64,000 bases of DNA from Microbacterium binotii. Lineage in GTDB: Bacteria; Actinomycetota; Actinomycetes; Actinomycetales; Microbacteriaceae. Below the pieces are notes generated by a model, which worked only from the letters and a program-made list of their open reading frames with translations, ran no database searches and was not told where the DNA came from. The translations under genes were made by a program, and so were the position numbers. Each line of letters starts with the position of its first letter. Position 1 is the stretch's first letter. Positions 34,632-42,496 of this stretch are shown one piece after another. Where the stretch lies: NCBI RefSeq assembly GCF_021398715.1, contig NZ_CP090347.1, positions 806,001-870,000 of the forward strand. Direction: 5' to 3'.

Positions 34632-35663
34632 TCAGTGGACGACCTCTGCGGCCTTCTCGATCCGCGAGCGCATCACGCGCTTGCGGAAGACCCAGTACGT
34701 CCATCCCTGGTAGAGCAGCACGAGCGGCAGGAAGACCACCGCGGCCCAGGTCATGATCGTGAGGGTGTAGTCGGTGCTCGAGGCGTTCTCGATCGTCAGG
34801 GTGCCCGCGGGGTCCGTCGAGGAGGGCATGACGTTCGGGAAGAGCGCGAGCCACAGCGTCAGCACGGCGAATGCCACGGTGCCCGCGCCGAAGGCGAACG
34901 CCCACCCCTCGCGGTCGGTCGCATTCGCCAGGACGGACGCGATCAGCAGCACGGCCGCGAGGACAGCGCAGATGATCACGAGCGGCAGCGCGGGAGCCTG
35001 GGCGCCCATCGCGTTCATGACCGTCCAGCCGAGGAACGCGGCGGCGACCACGACGGTCAGCAGTCCCGAGGTGCGGGCCAGCTTGCGGGCGTCGGTGCGC
35101 ACCTGGCCGTCGGTCTTCAGCGCGACGAAGTACACGCCGTGCGTGAAGAACAGCAGCAGTGTCGTGAGACCGCCGAGCAGGCCGTACGGGTTCAGGAGCG
35201 TCAGCAGCGAACCCGTGAACTCGTGGTGTGCGTCCAGTGGGACACCCTGCACGATGTTCGCGACCGCCACACCCCACAGCAGTGCGGGAAGCGCGGAGCC
35301 GACGACGATCATCGTGTCGAAGCCCTTCTTCCACCGCAGCGAGTCGCGCTGGTGGCGGTACTCGAAGGAGACGCCGCGGGCGATGAGGGCGAGCAGGATG
35401 AGCAGCAGCGGCAGGTAGAACCCGCTGAACAGCGTGGCGTACCACTCCGGGAATGCCGCGAACAGGCAGGCGCCGGCGACGATGACCCACGTCTCGTTGA
35501 GGTCCCAGACGGGGCCGATCGTGTTGATGATCTGCCGGCGGCCGATGTCGTCCTTGCCGAGGAACGGCAGGGACATCCCGACGCCGAAGTCGAAGCCGTC
35601 GAGCACGAAGTATCCGACGAACAGCACGCCGACGATGAAGAACCAGAGGTATGCGAGATCCAT
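34632..35663 (-). CDS. cydB: Cytochrome d ubiquinol oxidase subunit II
   Basis: The 343-residue membrane subunit of the bd-type terminal oxidase has about eight helices. It starts MDLAYLWFFIVGVLFVGYFVLDGFDFGVG, the typical CydB first helix, and has GPVWDLNETWVI and MTWAAVVFLPLVLLYQGWTYWVFRKR. ATG 35663 has GAGGAG upstream and lies 10 bp after the cydA stop. It functions with CydA to reduce oxygen with high affinity using quinol. Confidence 0.96.
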   Translation of the reverse strand: MDLAYLWFFIVGVLFVGYFVLDGFDFGVGMSLPFLGKDDIGRRQIINTIGPVWDLNETWVIVAGACLFAAFPEWYATLFSGFYLPLLLILLALIARGVSFEYRHQRDSLRWKKGFDTMIVVGSALPALLWGVAVANIVQGVPLDAHHEFTGSLLTLLNPYGLLGGLTTLLLFFTHGVYFVALKTDGQVRTDARKLARTSGLLTVVVAAAFLGWTVMNAMGAQAPALPLVIICAVLAAVLLIASVLANATDREGWAFAFGAGTVAFAVLTLWLALFPNVMPSSTDPAGTLTIENASSTDYTLTIMTWAAVVFLPLVLLYQGWTYWVFRKRVMRSRIEKAAEVVH

Positions 35664-35673
35664 GGCGAGCTCC

Positions 35674-37119
35674 TCAGTAGACCGTGGTCATGCGGTGGGC
35701 ATCGTCGTCGGCGCTCTCGCCGTCCCCGGGTTCGGGGATCGGCTCCGGGCCCTTTCTCGCGGCCTTCAGGATCAGGCCGAACTCCACGACGGCCAGAGCC
35801 GCGTAGGTGAGGGTGAAGGCGATCAGCGAGATCAGCACGTTCCATCCAGGAACACTCGGCGAGACGCCGTCCTGGGTCAGCATGAGACCGAACACGATCC
35901 AGGGCTGACGCCCCATCTCGGTGAACAGCCAGCCGACGAGGCTGCCGAACATGGGCAGCGGTGCCGACCAGATCGCCACGCGCCAGGCCCACTGCGGGAC
36001 GGCGCGCTTCGCCTTCTTGCGGGTGAGCCACAGGCCGACCACGGAGACGACTGCCGCAAGGCCGCCGAAGCCGATCATCCAGCGGAAGGACCAGTAGGTG
36101 ATCCAGATCGTGGGGGCGAAGGGCAGGTCGCCGCCGAGCTGGTCGGCGAAGACCGGCCAGTTCTGCGTGTATTCCGCGTTCAGGTTGTTGATGCCCTCGA
36201 CGCAGCCGTCGAGCGTGTGCGTCGAGAGGAACGACAACAGATACGGCACGCGCAGCGACCAGATCTCGCTCGTTCCGTCGGGGGTGCCGAGCGAGAAGAT
36301 CGAGAACGAGGCGTCCGCGCCGCACGCCGTGTTGTACAGCGCTTCAGCGGCCGCCATCTTCATCGGCTGGGTGGCGACCATCTGAAGGCCCAGGAAGTCG
36401 CCGGAGATGGCGGTGCCGGCGAAGGAGATGATGACCGTCCACATGCCGAAGCGCAGAGCGGGACGCATCGTCTCGAAATGCTTCCCGCGGGCCAGATGCC
36501 AGGCGGCGACGGCGACGACGACGGCGGCGGCGAACATGATGGCGGCGAACATCGTGTGCGGGAAGGTCGCCAGCACGACGCGGTTGGTGAGCACCGCGAA
36601 GAAGTCCGTCATCTCGGCGCGGGTGCCGTCGGGCGACATGGTGTAGCCGACGGGGTTCTGCATGAAGGAGTTCGCGGCCAGGATGAAGTAGGCCGACAGT
36701 GTCGCGCCGATCCAGGCGCACCAGATCGTCGCCAGGTGCACACGCTTCGACAGGCGATCCCAGCCGAAGATCCACAACCCGATGAAGGTCGCCTCGAAGA
36801 AGAAGGCGAGCAGGCCCTCGAAGGCGAGAGGGGCGCCGAACACGTCGCCGACGAAGCGCGAGTAGGCCGACCAGTTCATTCCGAACTGGAACTCCTGCAC
36901 GATGCCGGTCACCACGCCCATGGCGAAGTTGATCAGGAAGATCTTGCCGAACAGGCGCGTGAGCTGGAGCCACTTGGTCTCGCCCGTGCGCACCCACCAG
37001 GTTTGGAAGATCGCGACGATCAGGCCCATGCCCAGCGTCAGCGGGACGAACAGGTAGTGGTACAGCGTGGTCAGACCGAATTGCCAGCGCGCGAGCGCGA
37101 GCGGATCAAGAAAATCCAT
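35674..37119 (-). CDS. cydA: Cytochrome ubiquinol oxidase subunit I
   Basis: The 481-residue heme-bearing subunit of cytochrome bd. Heme ligands are visible: His in LYHYLFVP (heme b595), His in TFPHT and Met in FRWMIG (heme b558). The quinol-loop signature GDFLGLQMVATQPMKMAAAEALY-type region and GRQPW are present. The Q loop is short, as in Gram-positive CydA. ATG 37119 (MDFLDPLALARWQFG) has AAGGGGA upstream; the open frame before it is not family-like. It heads cydABDC and is divergent from moaA. An imperfect palindrome at 37181 is a candidate control site. Confidence 0.96.
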   Translation of the reverse strand: MDFLDPLALARWQFGLTTLYHYLFVPLTLGMGLIVAIFQTWWVRTGETKWLQLTRLFGKIFLINFAMGVVTGIVQEFQFGMNWSAYSRFVGDVFGAPLAFEGLLAFFFEATFIGLWIFGWDRLSKRVHLATIWCAWIGATLSAYFILAANSFMQNPVGYTMSPDGTRAEMTDFFAVLTNRVVLATFPHTMFAAIMFAAAVVVAVAAWHLARGKHFETMRPALRFGMWTVIISFAGTAISGDFLGLQMVATQPMKMAAAEALYNTACGADASFSIFSLGTPDGTSEIWSLRVPYLLSFLSTHTLDGCVEGINNLNAEYTQNWPVFADQLGGDLPFAPTIWITYWSFRWMIGFGGLAAVVSVVGLWLTRKKAKRAVPQWAWRVAIWSAPLPMFGSLVGWLFTEMGRQPWIVFGLMLTQDGVSPSVPGWNVLISLIAFTLTYAALAVVEFGLILKAARKGPEPIPEPGDGESADDDAHRMTTVY

Positions 37120-37180
37120 GAGCGTCCCCTTCAGAGCCCTCGCCTCGACTCCGGGCCGCGGGACCGGCCGGATGAGAGGT

Positions 37181-37197
37181 TGCGGCACAGTGTCGCA
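37181..37197. promoter_or_regulatory. Imperfect palindrome in the cydA leader
   Basis: TGCGGCAC, one central base, then GTGTCGCA: seven of eight pairs match. It lies 62 bp before cydA and could bind a redox-type repressor; no known box is matched. Confidence 0.35.
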
Positions 37198-37286
37198 GTT
37201 CGAAATGAGATGGCCGCAGGGGGCGGCCGTGAATAATGGCGGGGAATTTCCACCCCGATGCGCGCCGGGGCCCTGAGCCTGGCACG

Positions 37287-37292
37287 TACCCT
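37287..37292 (+). promoter_or_regulatory. -10 box TACCCT, leaderless start of the moaA leader ORF
   Basis: Six nt upstream of ATG 37299. Confidence 0.5.
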
Positions 37293-37298
37293 CGTGTC

Positions 37299-37331
37299 AT
37301 GGGCGATCGAGCGGCGGAGGTGAGCGGATGA
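37299..37331 (+). CDS. Ten-codon leader ORF coupled to moaA
   Basis: ATG 37299 begins MGDRAAEVSG and stops at TGA 37329-37331, which overlaps the moaA start as ATGA. A -10 box lies 6 nt before its ATG, so the mRNA would begin with this ORF. GGAGG at 37315-37319 inside it is the ribosome-binding site for moaA. It probably couples leaderless initiation to moaA translation. A peptide function is not claimed. Confidence 0.5.
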   Translation: MGDRAAEVSG

Positions 37332-38386
37332 CGGCGATTCCGCTCCAGCTGCGCCGGACGCCGCCCGTGGATGCGGGGGAGCAGGGCCAGGGCGATCCGC
37401 TCGTCGACGCATTCGGCCGGGTGCACCGGGACCTTCGCATCTCGCTGACCGACCGCTGCTCGTTGCGCTGCACGTACTGCATGCCCGAGCAGGGCAACGA
37501 GTGGCTCGCGCGCAACAGCATCCTGACGACGGACGAGATCGAACGCGTCGCGCGCATCGCCGCCGCCGACGGGATCAGCACGTTCCGCCTGACCGGCGGC
37601 GAGCCGCTGCTGCGCCGCGACATCGTGGACGTCGTGGCCCGCCTGGCGCGCATCGAATCCCCCGACGGGCCGGTCGCGATCGCGATGACCACCAACGGGA
37701 TCCGCCTGCCCGAGCTTCTGCCCGACCTCGTCGCCGCAGGCCTCAGCCGCCTGAACATCTCCATCGACACGTTGCGGCGCGACCGCTTCGCCGAGCTCAC
37801 GCGTCGTGACCGACTCGACGAGGTGCGCGAGGCGATCGCGGCGGCCGCCGCATCCGGGCTCCGCCCGCTCAAGCTCAATGCGGTCGCGATGCGCGGCGTC
37901 AACGACGACGAACTGGTCGATCTGGTCGAGTTCGCCGTCGCCAACGACGCGCAGATGCGTTTCATCGAGCAGATGCCGCTGGATGCGGGTCACACCTGGG
38001 ACCGTTCGCAGATGGTCACCCGTGAGGAGATCCTCGAGGCGCTCGGCCGCCGGTGGAAGCTGACCCCCGTCCCCGGCCGCGGCGGAGCGCCCGCCGAGCG
38101 CTGGGCGCTGGATGCCGGCCCGCACACCGTGGGTGTCATCGCGTCGGTCACGGCGCCGTTCTGCGGTGACTGCGATCGGATGCGGTTGACCGCCGACGGG
38201 CAACTGCGCAACTGCCTGTTCTCCACGACCGAGTACGACCTCGTGCCGCTGCTGCGCGGGGGTGCGTCCGACGCGCAGGTCGACGCCATGCTGCGTTCGT
38301 GCATCGCGGGCAAGCTCGCGGGGCACGCCATCGATGACCCCTCGTTCCTGCAGCCGTCGCGGGGAATGAACGCGATCGGCGGCTGA
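37328..38386 (+). CDS. moaA: GTP 3',8-cyclase (radical SAM)
   Basis: MoaA starts molybdenum cofactor synthesis by rearranging GTP with S-adenosylmethionine. The 352-residue protein has the radical SAM cluster Cys44-x3-Cys48-x2-Cys51 (DRCSLRCTYC) and the second 4Fe-4S cluster Cys279, Cys282, Cys296. The TGGEPLLR motif binds SAM, and the C-terminal Gly-Gly tail (NAIGG) is needed for activity. GGAGG at 37315 and the overlapping leader ORF fix ATG 37328. It is separated from the other cofactor genes and divergent from cydABDC. Confidence 0.97.
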   Translation: MTAIPLQLRRTPPVDAGEQGQGDPLVDAFGRVHRDLRISLTDRCSLRCTYCMPEQGNEWLARNSILTTDEIERVARIAAADGISTFRLTGGEPLLRRDIVDVVARLARIESPDGPVAIAMTTNGIRLPELLPDLVAAGLSRLNISIDTLRRDRFAELTRRDRLDEVREAIAAAAASGLRPLKLNAVAMRGVNDDELVDLVEFAVANDAQMRFIEQMPLDAGHTWDRSQMVTREEILEALGRRWKLTPVPGRGGAPAERWALDAGPHTVGVIASVTAPFCGDCDRMRLTADGQLRNCLFSTTEYDLVPLLRGGASDAQVDAMLRSCIAGKLAGHAIDDPSFLQPSRGMNAIGG

Positions 38387-38397
38387 GGGCCGCACGT

Positions 38398-39045
38398 TCA
38401 TGCCGGTAGTGTCACCCGCTGCGCGAGCATCAGCTTGACGACGCAGTTGCGCGGGTCGCACGAGGCGGCCATCTTGTCCACGCGCAGCGGACCTCCGGCC
38501 TCGGCGAGGACCCCGTCCATGAGCCCCAGGTGCACGTCGCACAGGGTCTCGCGGTGGTCGGGATCCGCGCCGGCGTTGGGGCAGGGGGAGATGTCGACGG
38601 TCAGCTCGGCTTCGTCGACGATCGGCTCGAAGCCGGCATCGCCGAGGTCTTCGACGAGGGCATCGATCTGGTGCACGGCATCCGGCGTGAGCCCGGTGTC
38701 TGACACGTTCGTCCACGGCATGATGCGGCGCATGAGGTCGCCGCGCTGCGCCGCCTCGCGCACCTTGCGCTGCGAGATGACGCTGATGCCCTGGCGATCC
38801 GAGGTGGTGCTGTAGAGCACGCGCGGGCGGCCCCGGGTGGTGCGGTGCTCGGTCTCGGCCACGATGTAGCCGCCGTCGAGCAGGCGCTGCAGGTGCTCGC
38901 GAACCGTGTTCGGGTGCAGCTCGGTCGCCTCGCACAGTTCGGCGACCGTGCGCTGTCCGCGCTTCTGCAGAACGTGGAGGATCTGGACGCGCGAGTAGCT
39001 GGAGATCGCGCTGTAGCCGGGGCGGGTCATGTCTTCATTGTTCAT
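38398..39045 (-). CDS. Winged-helix regulator with C-terminal four-cysteine domain (probable Fe-S sensor)
   Basis: The 215-residue protein has an ArsR/DeoR-like winged helix (about 15-80; RTVAELCEATELHPNTVREHLQRLLDGG) and a C-terminal domain with Cys155, Cys169, Cys196 and Cys201 in a C-x13-C-x26-C-x4-C pattern. This is reminiscent of SufR-type Fe-S repressors, but the spacing is not identical. It may sense iron-sulfur status, oxygen or nitric oxide. It converges on moaA (an Fe-S enzyme), 12 bp from its stop, and lies near cydABDC; either could be a target. ATG 39045 is preferred over internal ATG 39030. Confidence 0.82.
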   Translation of the reverse strand: MNNEDMTRPGYSAISSYSRVQILHVLQKRGQRTVAELCEATELHPNTVREHLQRLLDGGYIVAETEHRTTRGRPRVLYSTTSDRQGISVISQRKVREAAQRGDLMRRIMPWTNVSDTGLTPDAVHQIDALVEDLGDAGFEPIVDEAELTVDISPCPNAGADPDHRETLCDVHLGLMDGVLAEAGGPLRVDKMAASCDPRNCVVKLMLAQRVTLPA

Positions 39046-39209
39046 GTTCTCGGATGAAATTGAAAGGTCAGACCACAACATTTCCGAGGTTCTACAGTCC
39101 GAGCCGCGCATTCGTGCGGTGAGCGTTGTGGATTATCCACGGCTGCGACCGGAGAGCGCCACAACCCGCCCCCGTCCGCAAGCAGAGACCCGCACTGCGC
39201 GCGGGGTGA

Positions 39210-39215
39210 GAGCAT
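39210..39215 (+). promoter_or_regulatory. Possible -10 box GAGCAT, leaderless start
   Basis: Six nt upstream of ATG 39222; the hexamer is weak. Confidence 0.3.
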
Positions 39216-39221
39216 GTGTCC

Positions 39222-40151
39222 ATGCCCGCATCCCGCACCGCCGTCATCTACAACCCCAGCAAGACGAAGCGCGAGGATCTCGCGCGAGCGTGGGCCGGTG
39301 TCAGCGCGGAAGCCGAGCCGGAGTGGTTCGAGACGACTCCCGAGGATCCCGGCCAGGGCCCGGCACGTGCGGCGGTCGACGCCGGGTGCGATCTGGTGAT
39401 CGCCGCGGGCGGCGACGGCACCGTGCGGGCGGTGGCGGAGGGGCTCGCCGGGACGGACGTCGCTCTCGGCATCGTGCCCCGCGGCACCGGCAACCTGCTG
39501 GCGCGCAACCTGGGCGTGCCGCTGCTGAGCCTTCCGGCCGCCATGCGCCGGGCGTTGACATCGGAATCGCGCTCGATGGACATCGGCTGGGTCGAGCTCA
39601 CCCGGCAGAGCGGCACCGAGCGCCATGCCTTCGTCGTGATGGTCGGATTCGGCCTGGACGCGCAGATGCTCGCCGAGACGGACGACGACCTCAAGTCGAA
39701 GGCGGGATGGCTCGCCTACGTGGCGGCGATGGGGCGTGCCCTGTCGTCGTCGAGCGTGATCGATGTCCGCCTCGCGCTCGACGACGAGCCTGCGCAGAGC
39801 GTCGAGGCGCACACGCTGCTCGTGGGCAACTGCGGCGCCATCCAGGGTGGGGTCACCCTCTTCCCTGACGCTCAGCTGGATGACGGTCTGCTCGATGTAC
39901 TCGTGATGAGCGCGGCCGGCGTCGGCGACTGGCTCGAGACGCTGCGCACGGCGATGTGGGACAACGGCATCCTTCGCCTGTTCGATCGCGAGCGCTCGGC
40001 GACGAGCACGGAATCGGCGCGACACGCGCAGGCCCAGCGGCTGAGCGTCGAGCTGTCCGAGCCGTGTGCGTTCGAGATCGACGGTGAAGAGGTCGGCGAG
40101 GTGACCGGCTTCGCGGTCAGTGTCGAGCCCGGAGCGTTGCGGGTCCGCTGA
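39222..40151 (+). CDS. Diacylglycerol/lipid kinase family protein
   Basis: The 309-residue protein has a DAGK catalytic domain: N-terminal AVIYNPSKTKRED, nucleotide-binding GGDGT (about 62-66), and PRGTGNLLARNLGVPL. The C-terminal half has the usual beta-sandwich. Members phosphorylate diacylglycerol or other lipids; some bind sphingoid or polyprenyl lipids. ATG 39222 is chosen over in-frame GTG 39216 because a -10-like box lies 6 nt before it. Its stop is 6 bp from the stop of the convergent Zn-ribbon gene. Confidence 0.9.
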   Translation: MPASRTAVIYNPSKTKREDLARAWAGVSAEAEPEWFETTPEDPGQGPARAAVDAGCDLVIAAGGDGTVRAVAEGLAGTDVALGIVPRGTGNLLARNLGVPLLSLPAAMRRALTSESRSMDIGWVELTRQSGTERHAFVVMVGFGLDAQMLAETDDDLKSKAGWLAYVAAMGRALSSSSVIDVRLALDDEPAQSVEAHTLLVGNCGAIQGGVTLFPDAQLDDGLLDVLVMSAAGVGDWLETLRTAMWDNGILRLFDRERSATSTESARHAQAQRLSVELSEPCAFEIDGEEVGEVTGFAVSVEPGALRVR

Positions 40152-40157
40152 CCGGAT

Positions 40158-40565
40158 TCAGGCGATCTGCTCGCCGCACATGCCGCACACCCCGTTGGCG
40201 TTCGCCTCGAGGAAGCACGTGGGGCACACGGCGCGGACGCGCTCGGGCACAACGGGCTTCGGCGCGCTCTGGCGGGCGGGTGCGGCCGGACGGGTGGCGC
40301 TGCGCTTCGCGCGTGCGGGGGGAGCCGCGGGCGCGGGTGCGCGGGACGGCTCGGGACGGTGCTCTGCGCAGTAGAAGCGCACGAACCCGTCGTGGTTGTT
40401 GGGGTGGCGATGCTTGACGGCCCACAGCTCCGTCCGCTCGCGCGCGGGCGCGTCGGCGGGACAGGATGCGCAGCGGCCCGGTTCGCCCGGGGCGATGTCG
40501 GCGACCAGCAGCGGGGTCTCGAAGGGGATGTTCTGCCGCCAGTCCGATGACGATGCGATCCTCAC
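40158..40565 (-). CDS. Small Zn-ribbon protein of unknown function
   Basis: The 135 residues form an N-terminal domain with CASC and a lone Cys in FYCAEH, an Ala/Pro/Lys/Arg-rich linker (about 70-110) and a C-terminal rubredoxin-like ribbon CPTCFLEANANGVCGMCG. Eight or so cysteines suggest zinc binding. Similar proteins are common in Microbacteriaceae, in my memory often under the wrong label glucose-6-phosphate dehydrogenase; I see no support for that enzyme. GTG 40565 follows AGGAAGGA. Function is unknown; nucleic acid binding is possible because the linker is basic. Confidence 0.75.
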   Translation of the reverse strand: MRIASSSDWRQNIPFETPLLVADIAPGEPGRCASCPADAPARERTELWAVKHRHPNNHDGFVRFYCAEHRPEPSRAPAPAAPPARAKRSATRPAAPARQSAPKPVVPERVRAVCPTCFLEANANGVCGMCGEQIA

Positions 40566-40626
40566 GGGGTCCTTCCTGGCGGGCGCGCTTCGGGTGCGCG
40601 GTTCCTGCCCCTACAACGGTAGATCA

Positions 40627-40660
40627 CCTGGCGGGGGCGGGGTGCCCCGTCCCCGCCAGG
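40627..40660 (-). terminator. Terminator of the CNNM/CorC gene
   Basis: A 15-bp stem with one G-T pair (40627-40641 with 40646-40660), 4 nt after the stop codon. Confidence 0.75.
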
Positions 40661-40664
40661 ACGA

Positions 40665-41966
40665 TCAGTTCGGGATCTCTTCGAGAGATGCCGGCGCGCG
40701 GGTCACGTACAGTTCGCTGATCCGGCGCCGATCGATCGCGCTCACGCGGATCGTGGCGCCGTCGATGTCGACGACATCGCCCACGCGCGCGAGGCGCCCG
40801 AGTCTCTCGACCACGTAACCGGCGACGGTATCGGCGCTGCCCCGGGGGATGACGATGCCGGTCGCCTCTTCGAAGTCCTGCAGATTGAGCCGGCCGTCGA
40901 CGGTGCCGCCCTCCGTGCTGAGGGCTTCGGCCACCGCATCCGTGTCGTACTCGTCGAAGATCTCGCCGACGACCTCCTCCACGAGGTCCTCGAGCGTGAC
41001 GATGCCGTCCGTGCCGCCGTACTCGTCCACGACGACCGCGATGTGGTGCCCCTGCGCCCGCATCCCCGTGAGGGTCGGCAGAACGCGCGCGGAGGAGGGA
41101 AGGTACGGGATCTCGCGAGCGAGAGAGACCAACTCGTCACGTCCGGATGTGGAGGCGGCGTCGAAGATGTCGCGCACGTGCACGAACCCGACGATGTCGT
41201 CGATCGACGAATCGATCACGGGGTAGCGCGAGTGCGGAAGGTCCTTCACCCGCGAGGCGGCGTGCTCGATCGTCTCATGGGCGTCCAGCGCGACCACCTC
41301 GGGGCGGGGTCGCATGACCTCGCTGATCTGGCGGTCGCGCAGCGAGAGTACGTCGTCGAGGATGCGGCGCTCGTCCTCCGGCAGGCCCTCGTGGCTGGAG
41401 ACGATGTCGCGCAGTTCGTCGTCGGTGAGCTCGTCGGCCGTCTTGTCCGGGTCGCCCCCGAGCAGTCGCACGAGGGCGTTCGTCGACACCGACAGCAGCC
41501 AGATGACGGGGCGCATGAATCGCGCGAATCCGCCGAGGACCGGGGCGACGGCGTAGGCGAACTGCGCGTTGCGCTGGATCGCGAGGCGCTTGGGCACGAG
41601 CTCGCCGAGCACAAGCGAGAGGTACGCGATGACCAGGGTGAGCAGGATCGTCGCGACGGTCGCCGCGACGGACTCGGCGAGTCCGAGCGACACGAACAGC
41701 GGCGTCACCGACGGGGCGATCGACGAGGCGCCGTACGCGGCCGAGGCGAATCCGGCGACCGTCACGCCGATCTGGACGGCGGAGAGGAACGTGTTGGGGT
41801 TTCGTGCGAGTTCGGCGACCTTGCGACCGCGCCGACCCCGCGCCGCGAGGGCATTGACCTGACTGTCGCGGAGGGTGACGAGGGCCATCTCCGTTGCGGC
41901 GAATACGCCGCCGATGAGGACGAAGACGATGACGAGGGCGATATTGAGAAGGAGGTCGCCGTTCAA
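40665..41966 (-). CDS. CNNM/CorC-family membrane protein (hemolysin-C type)
   Basis: The 433-residue protein has an N-terminal DUF21/CNNM membrane domain (four helices, about 1-190), a pair of CBS domains (about 200-325; [40 protein letters not shown]) and a C-terminal CorC_HlyC domain (about 345-425). The family is linked to magnesium/cobalt transport. The start is TTG 41966, supported by GAGGAGG 7 nt upstream. It overlaps the stop of a 30-codon leader ORF (TTGA). Confidence 0.9.
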   Translation of the reverse strand: MNGDLLLNIALVIVFVLIGGVFAATEMALVTLRDSQVNALAARGRRGRKVAELARNPNTFLSAVQIGVTVAGFASAAYGASSIAPSVTPLFVSLGLAESVAATVATILLTLVIAYLSLVLGELVPKRLAIQRNAQFAYAVAPVLGGFARFMRPVIWLLSVSTNALVRLLGGDPDKTADELTDDELRDIVSSHEGLPEDERRILDDVLSLRDRQISEVMRPRPEVVALDAHETIEHAASRVKDLPHSRYPVIDSSIDDIVGFVHVRDIFDAASTSGRDELVSLAREIPYLPSSARVLPTLTGMRAQGHHIAVVVDEYGGTDGIVTLEDLVEEVVGEIFDEYDTDAVAEALSTEGGTVDGRLNLQDFEEATGIVIPRGSADTVAGYVVERLGRLARVGDVVDIDGATIRVSAIDRRRISELYVTRAPASLEEIPN

Positions 41967-42055
41967 CGGCCGACCTCCTCGATGCGCAGGCAGACGCCCG
42001 GGGTCACCCGGGCGCGCGGACTATGACTGTCGGAGGAATCGGCAGAGTGCGTCAT
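41963..42055 (-). CDS. Thirty-codon leader ORF coupled to the CNNM/CorC gene
   Basis: ATG 42055 starts MTHSADSSDSHS and ends RIEEVGR with TGA 41965-41963, which overlaps the TTG start of the next gene as TTGA. TACGCT lies 6 nt before the ATG, so the transcript would be leaderless. The strong GAGGAGG within the last codons is the ribosome-binding site for the CorC gene. Role of the peptide unknown; translational coupling is the simplest reading. Confidence 0.5.
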   Translation of the reverse strand: MTHSADSSDSHSPRARVTPGVCLRIEEVGR

Positions 42056-42061
42056 TGCACC

Positions 42062-42067
42062 AGCGTA
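42062..42067 (-). promoter_or_regulatory. -10 box TACGCT, leaderless start of the CorC leader ORF
   Basis: Six nt upstream of ATG 42055 on the minus strand. Confidence 0.5.
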
Positions 42068-42124
42068 CGGGGGCGCGTGGCCGCGATGCTCGGTGTTCGC
42101 CGAGAGAGCGCGGTGCGGCCGCGC

Positions 42125-42152
42125 TTGACAGACCAGGCGTTCGCGCTAACAT
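42125..42152 (+). promoter_or_regulatory. Strong promoter of the surface-protein operon
   Basis: Consensus TTGACA (42125-42130) and TAACAT (42147-42152) are 16 bp apart. LacI-type operators overlap the -10 box and lie just downstream of the start. Confidence 0.7.
42138..42151. promoter_or_regulatory. LacI-type operator over the -10 box
   Basis: CGTTCGCGCTAACA matches TGTTAGCGCTAACA at 12 of 14 positions. Confidence 0.6.
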
Positions 42153-42496
42153 CGACGACAAGTCATTGGTACCGCTAACACGCGATGTCGCGTATCCGCA
42201 ACCCGCCCGACGCCCCCGCATCCCTTGCGCGCGTTGTGGCGTGCGCCGATGACGACCTGACCACGTCGAAAAACGAGTGAGTGACCCATCGTCGGGTCAC
42301 AGCAAAGGTGCACGATGCTCGCTGCGCACGCCGGCCCTCGGCCCGACGTCGCGACCGCACGCGGCGACAGCGTCCCTTTCGCCGAGAGGAGTCCGGTTGC
42401 GGCCGTATCCCTCTCTGCCAATCTGGCGACCGGAGAGTCCGGCCGTCCTGGAGCTCGGCTGAGCGCTGTCGCTTCGCCGGAGATCGGAGACACACC
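42153..42496 (+). other. Long 5' leader of the surface-protein operon
   Basis: About 337 nt lie between the predicted start and ATG 42497 with no supported gene. It holds a palindrome ACGCGA..TCGCGT (42180-42193), a GTGACCC/GGGTCAC hairpin near 42287, and GC-rich stretches. I recognise no riboswitch family. Confidence 0.5.
42167..42180. promoter_or_regulatory. LacI-type operator downstream of the start
   Basis: TGGTACCGCTAACA matches the same consensus at 12 of 14 positions; the right half GCTAACA is exact. Confidence 0.55.

Noticed and set aside
40158-40565. Label glucose-6-phosphate dehydrogenase for the Zn-ribbon protein
   Set aside because: The protein is 135 residues with cysteine ribbons and has none of that enzyme's motifs.
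42277-42462. A 61-codon ORF in the leader of the surface-protein operon
   Set aside because: Pro/Arg-rich product, no good ribosome-binding site and no overlap with the next start; treated as leader.
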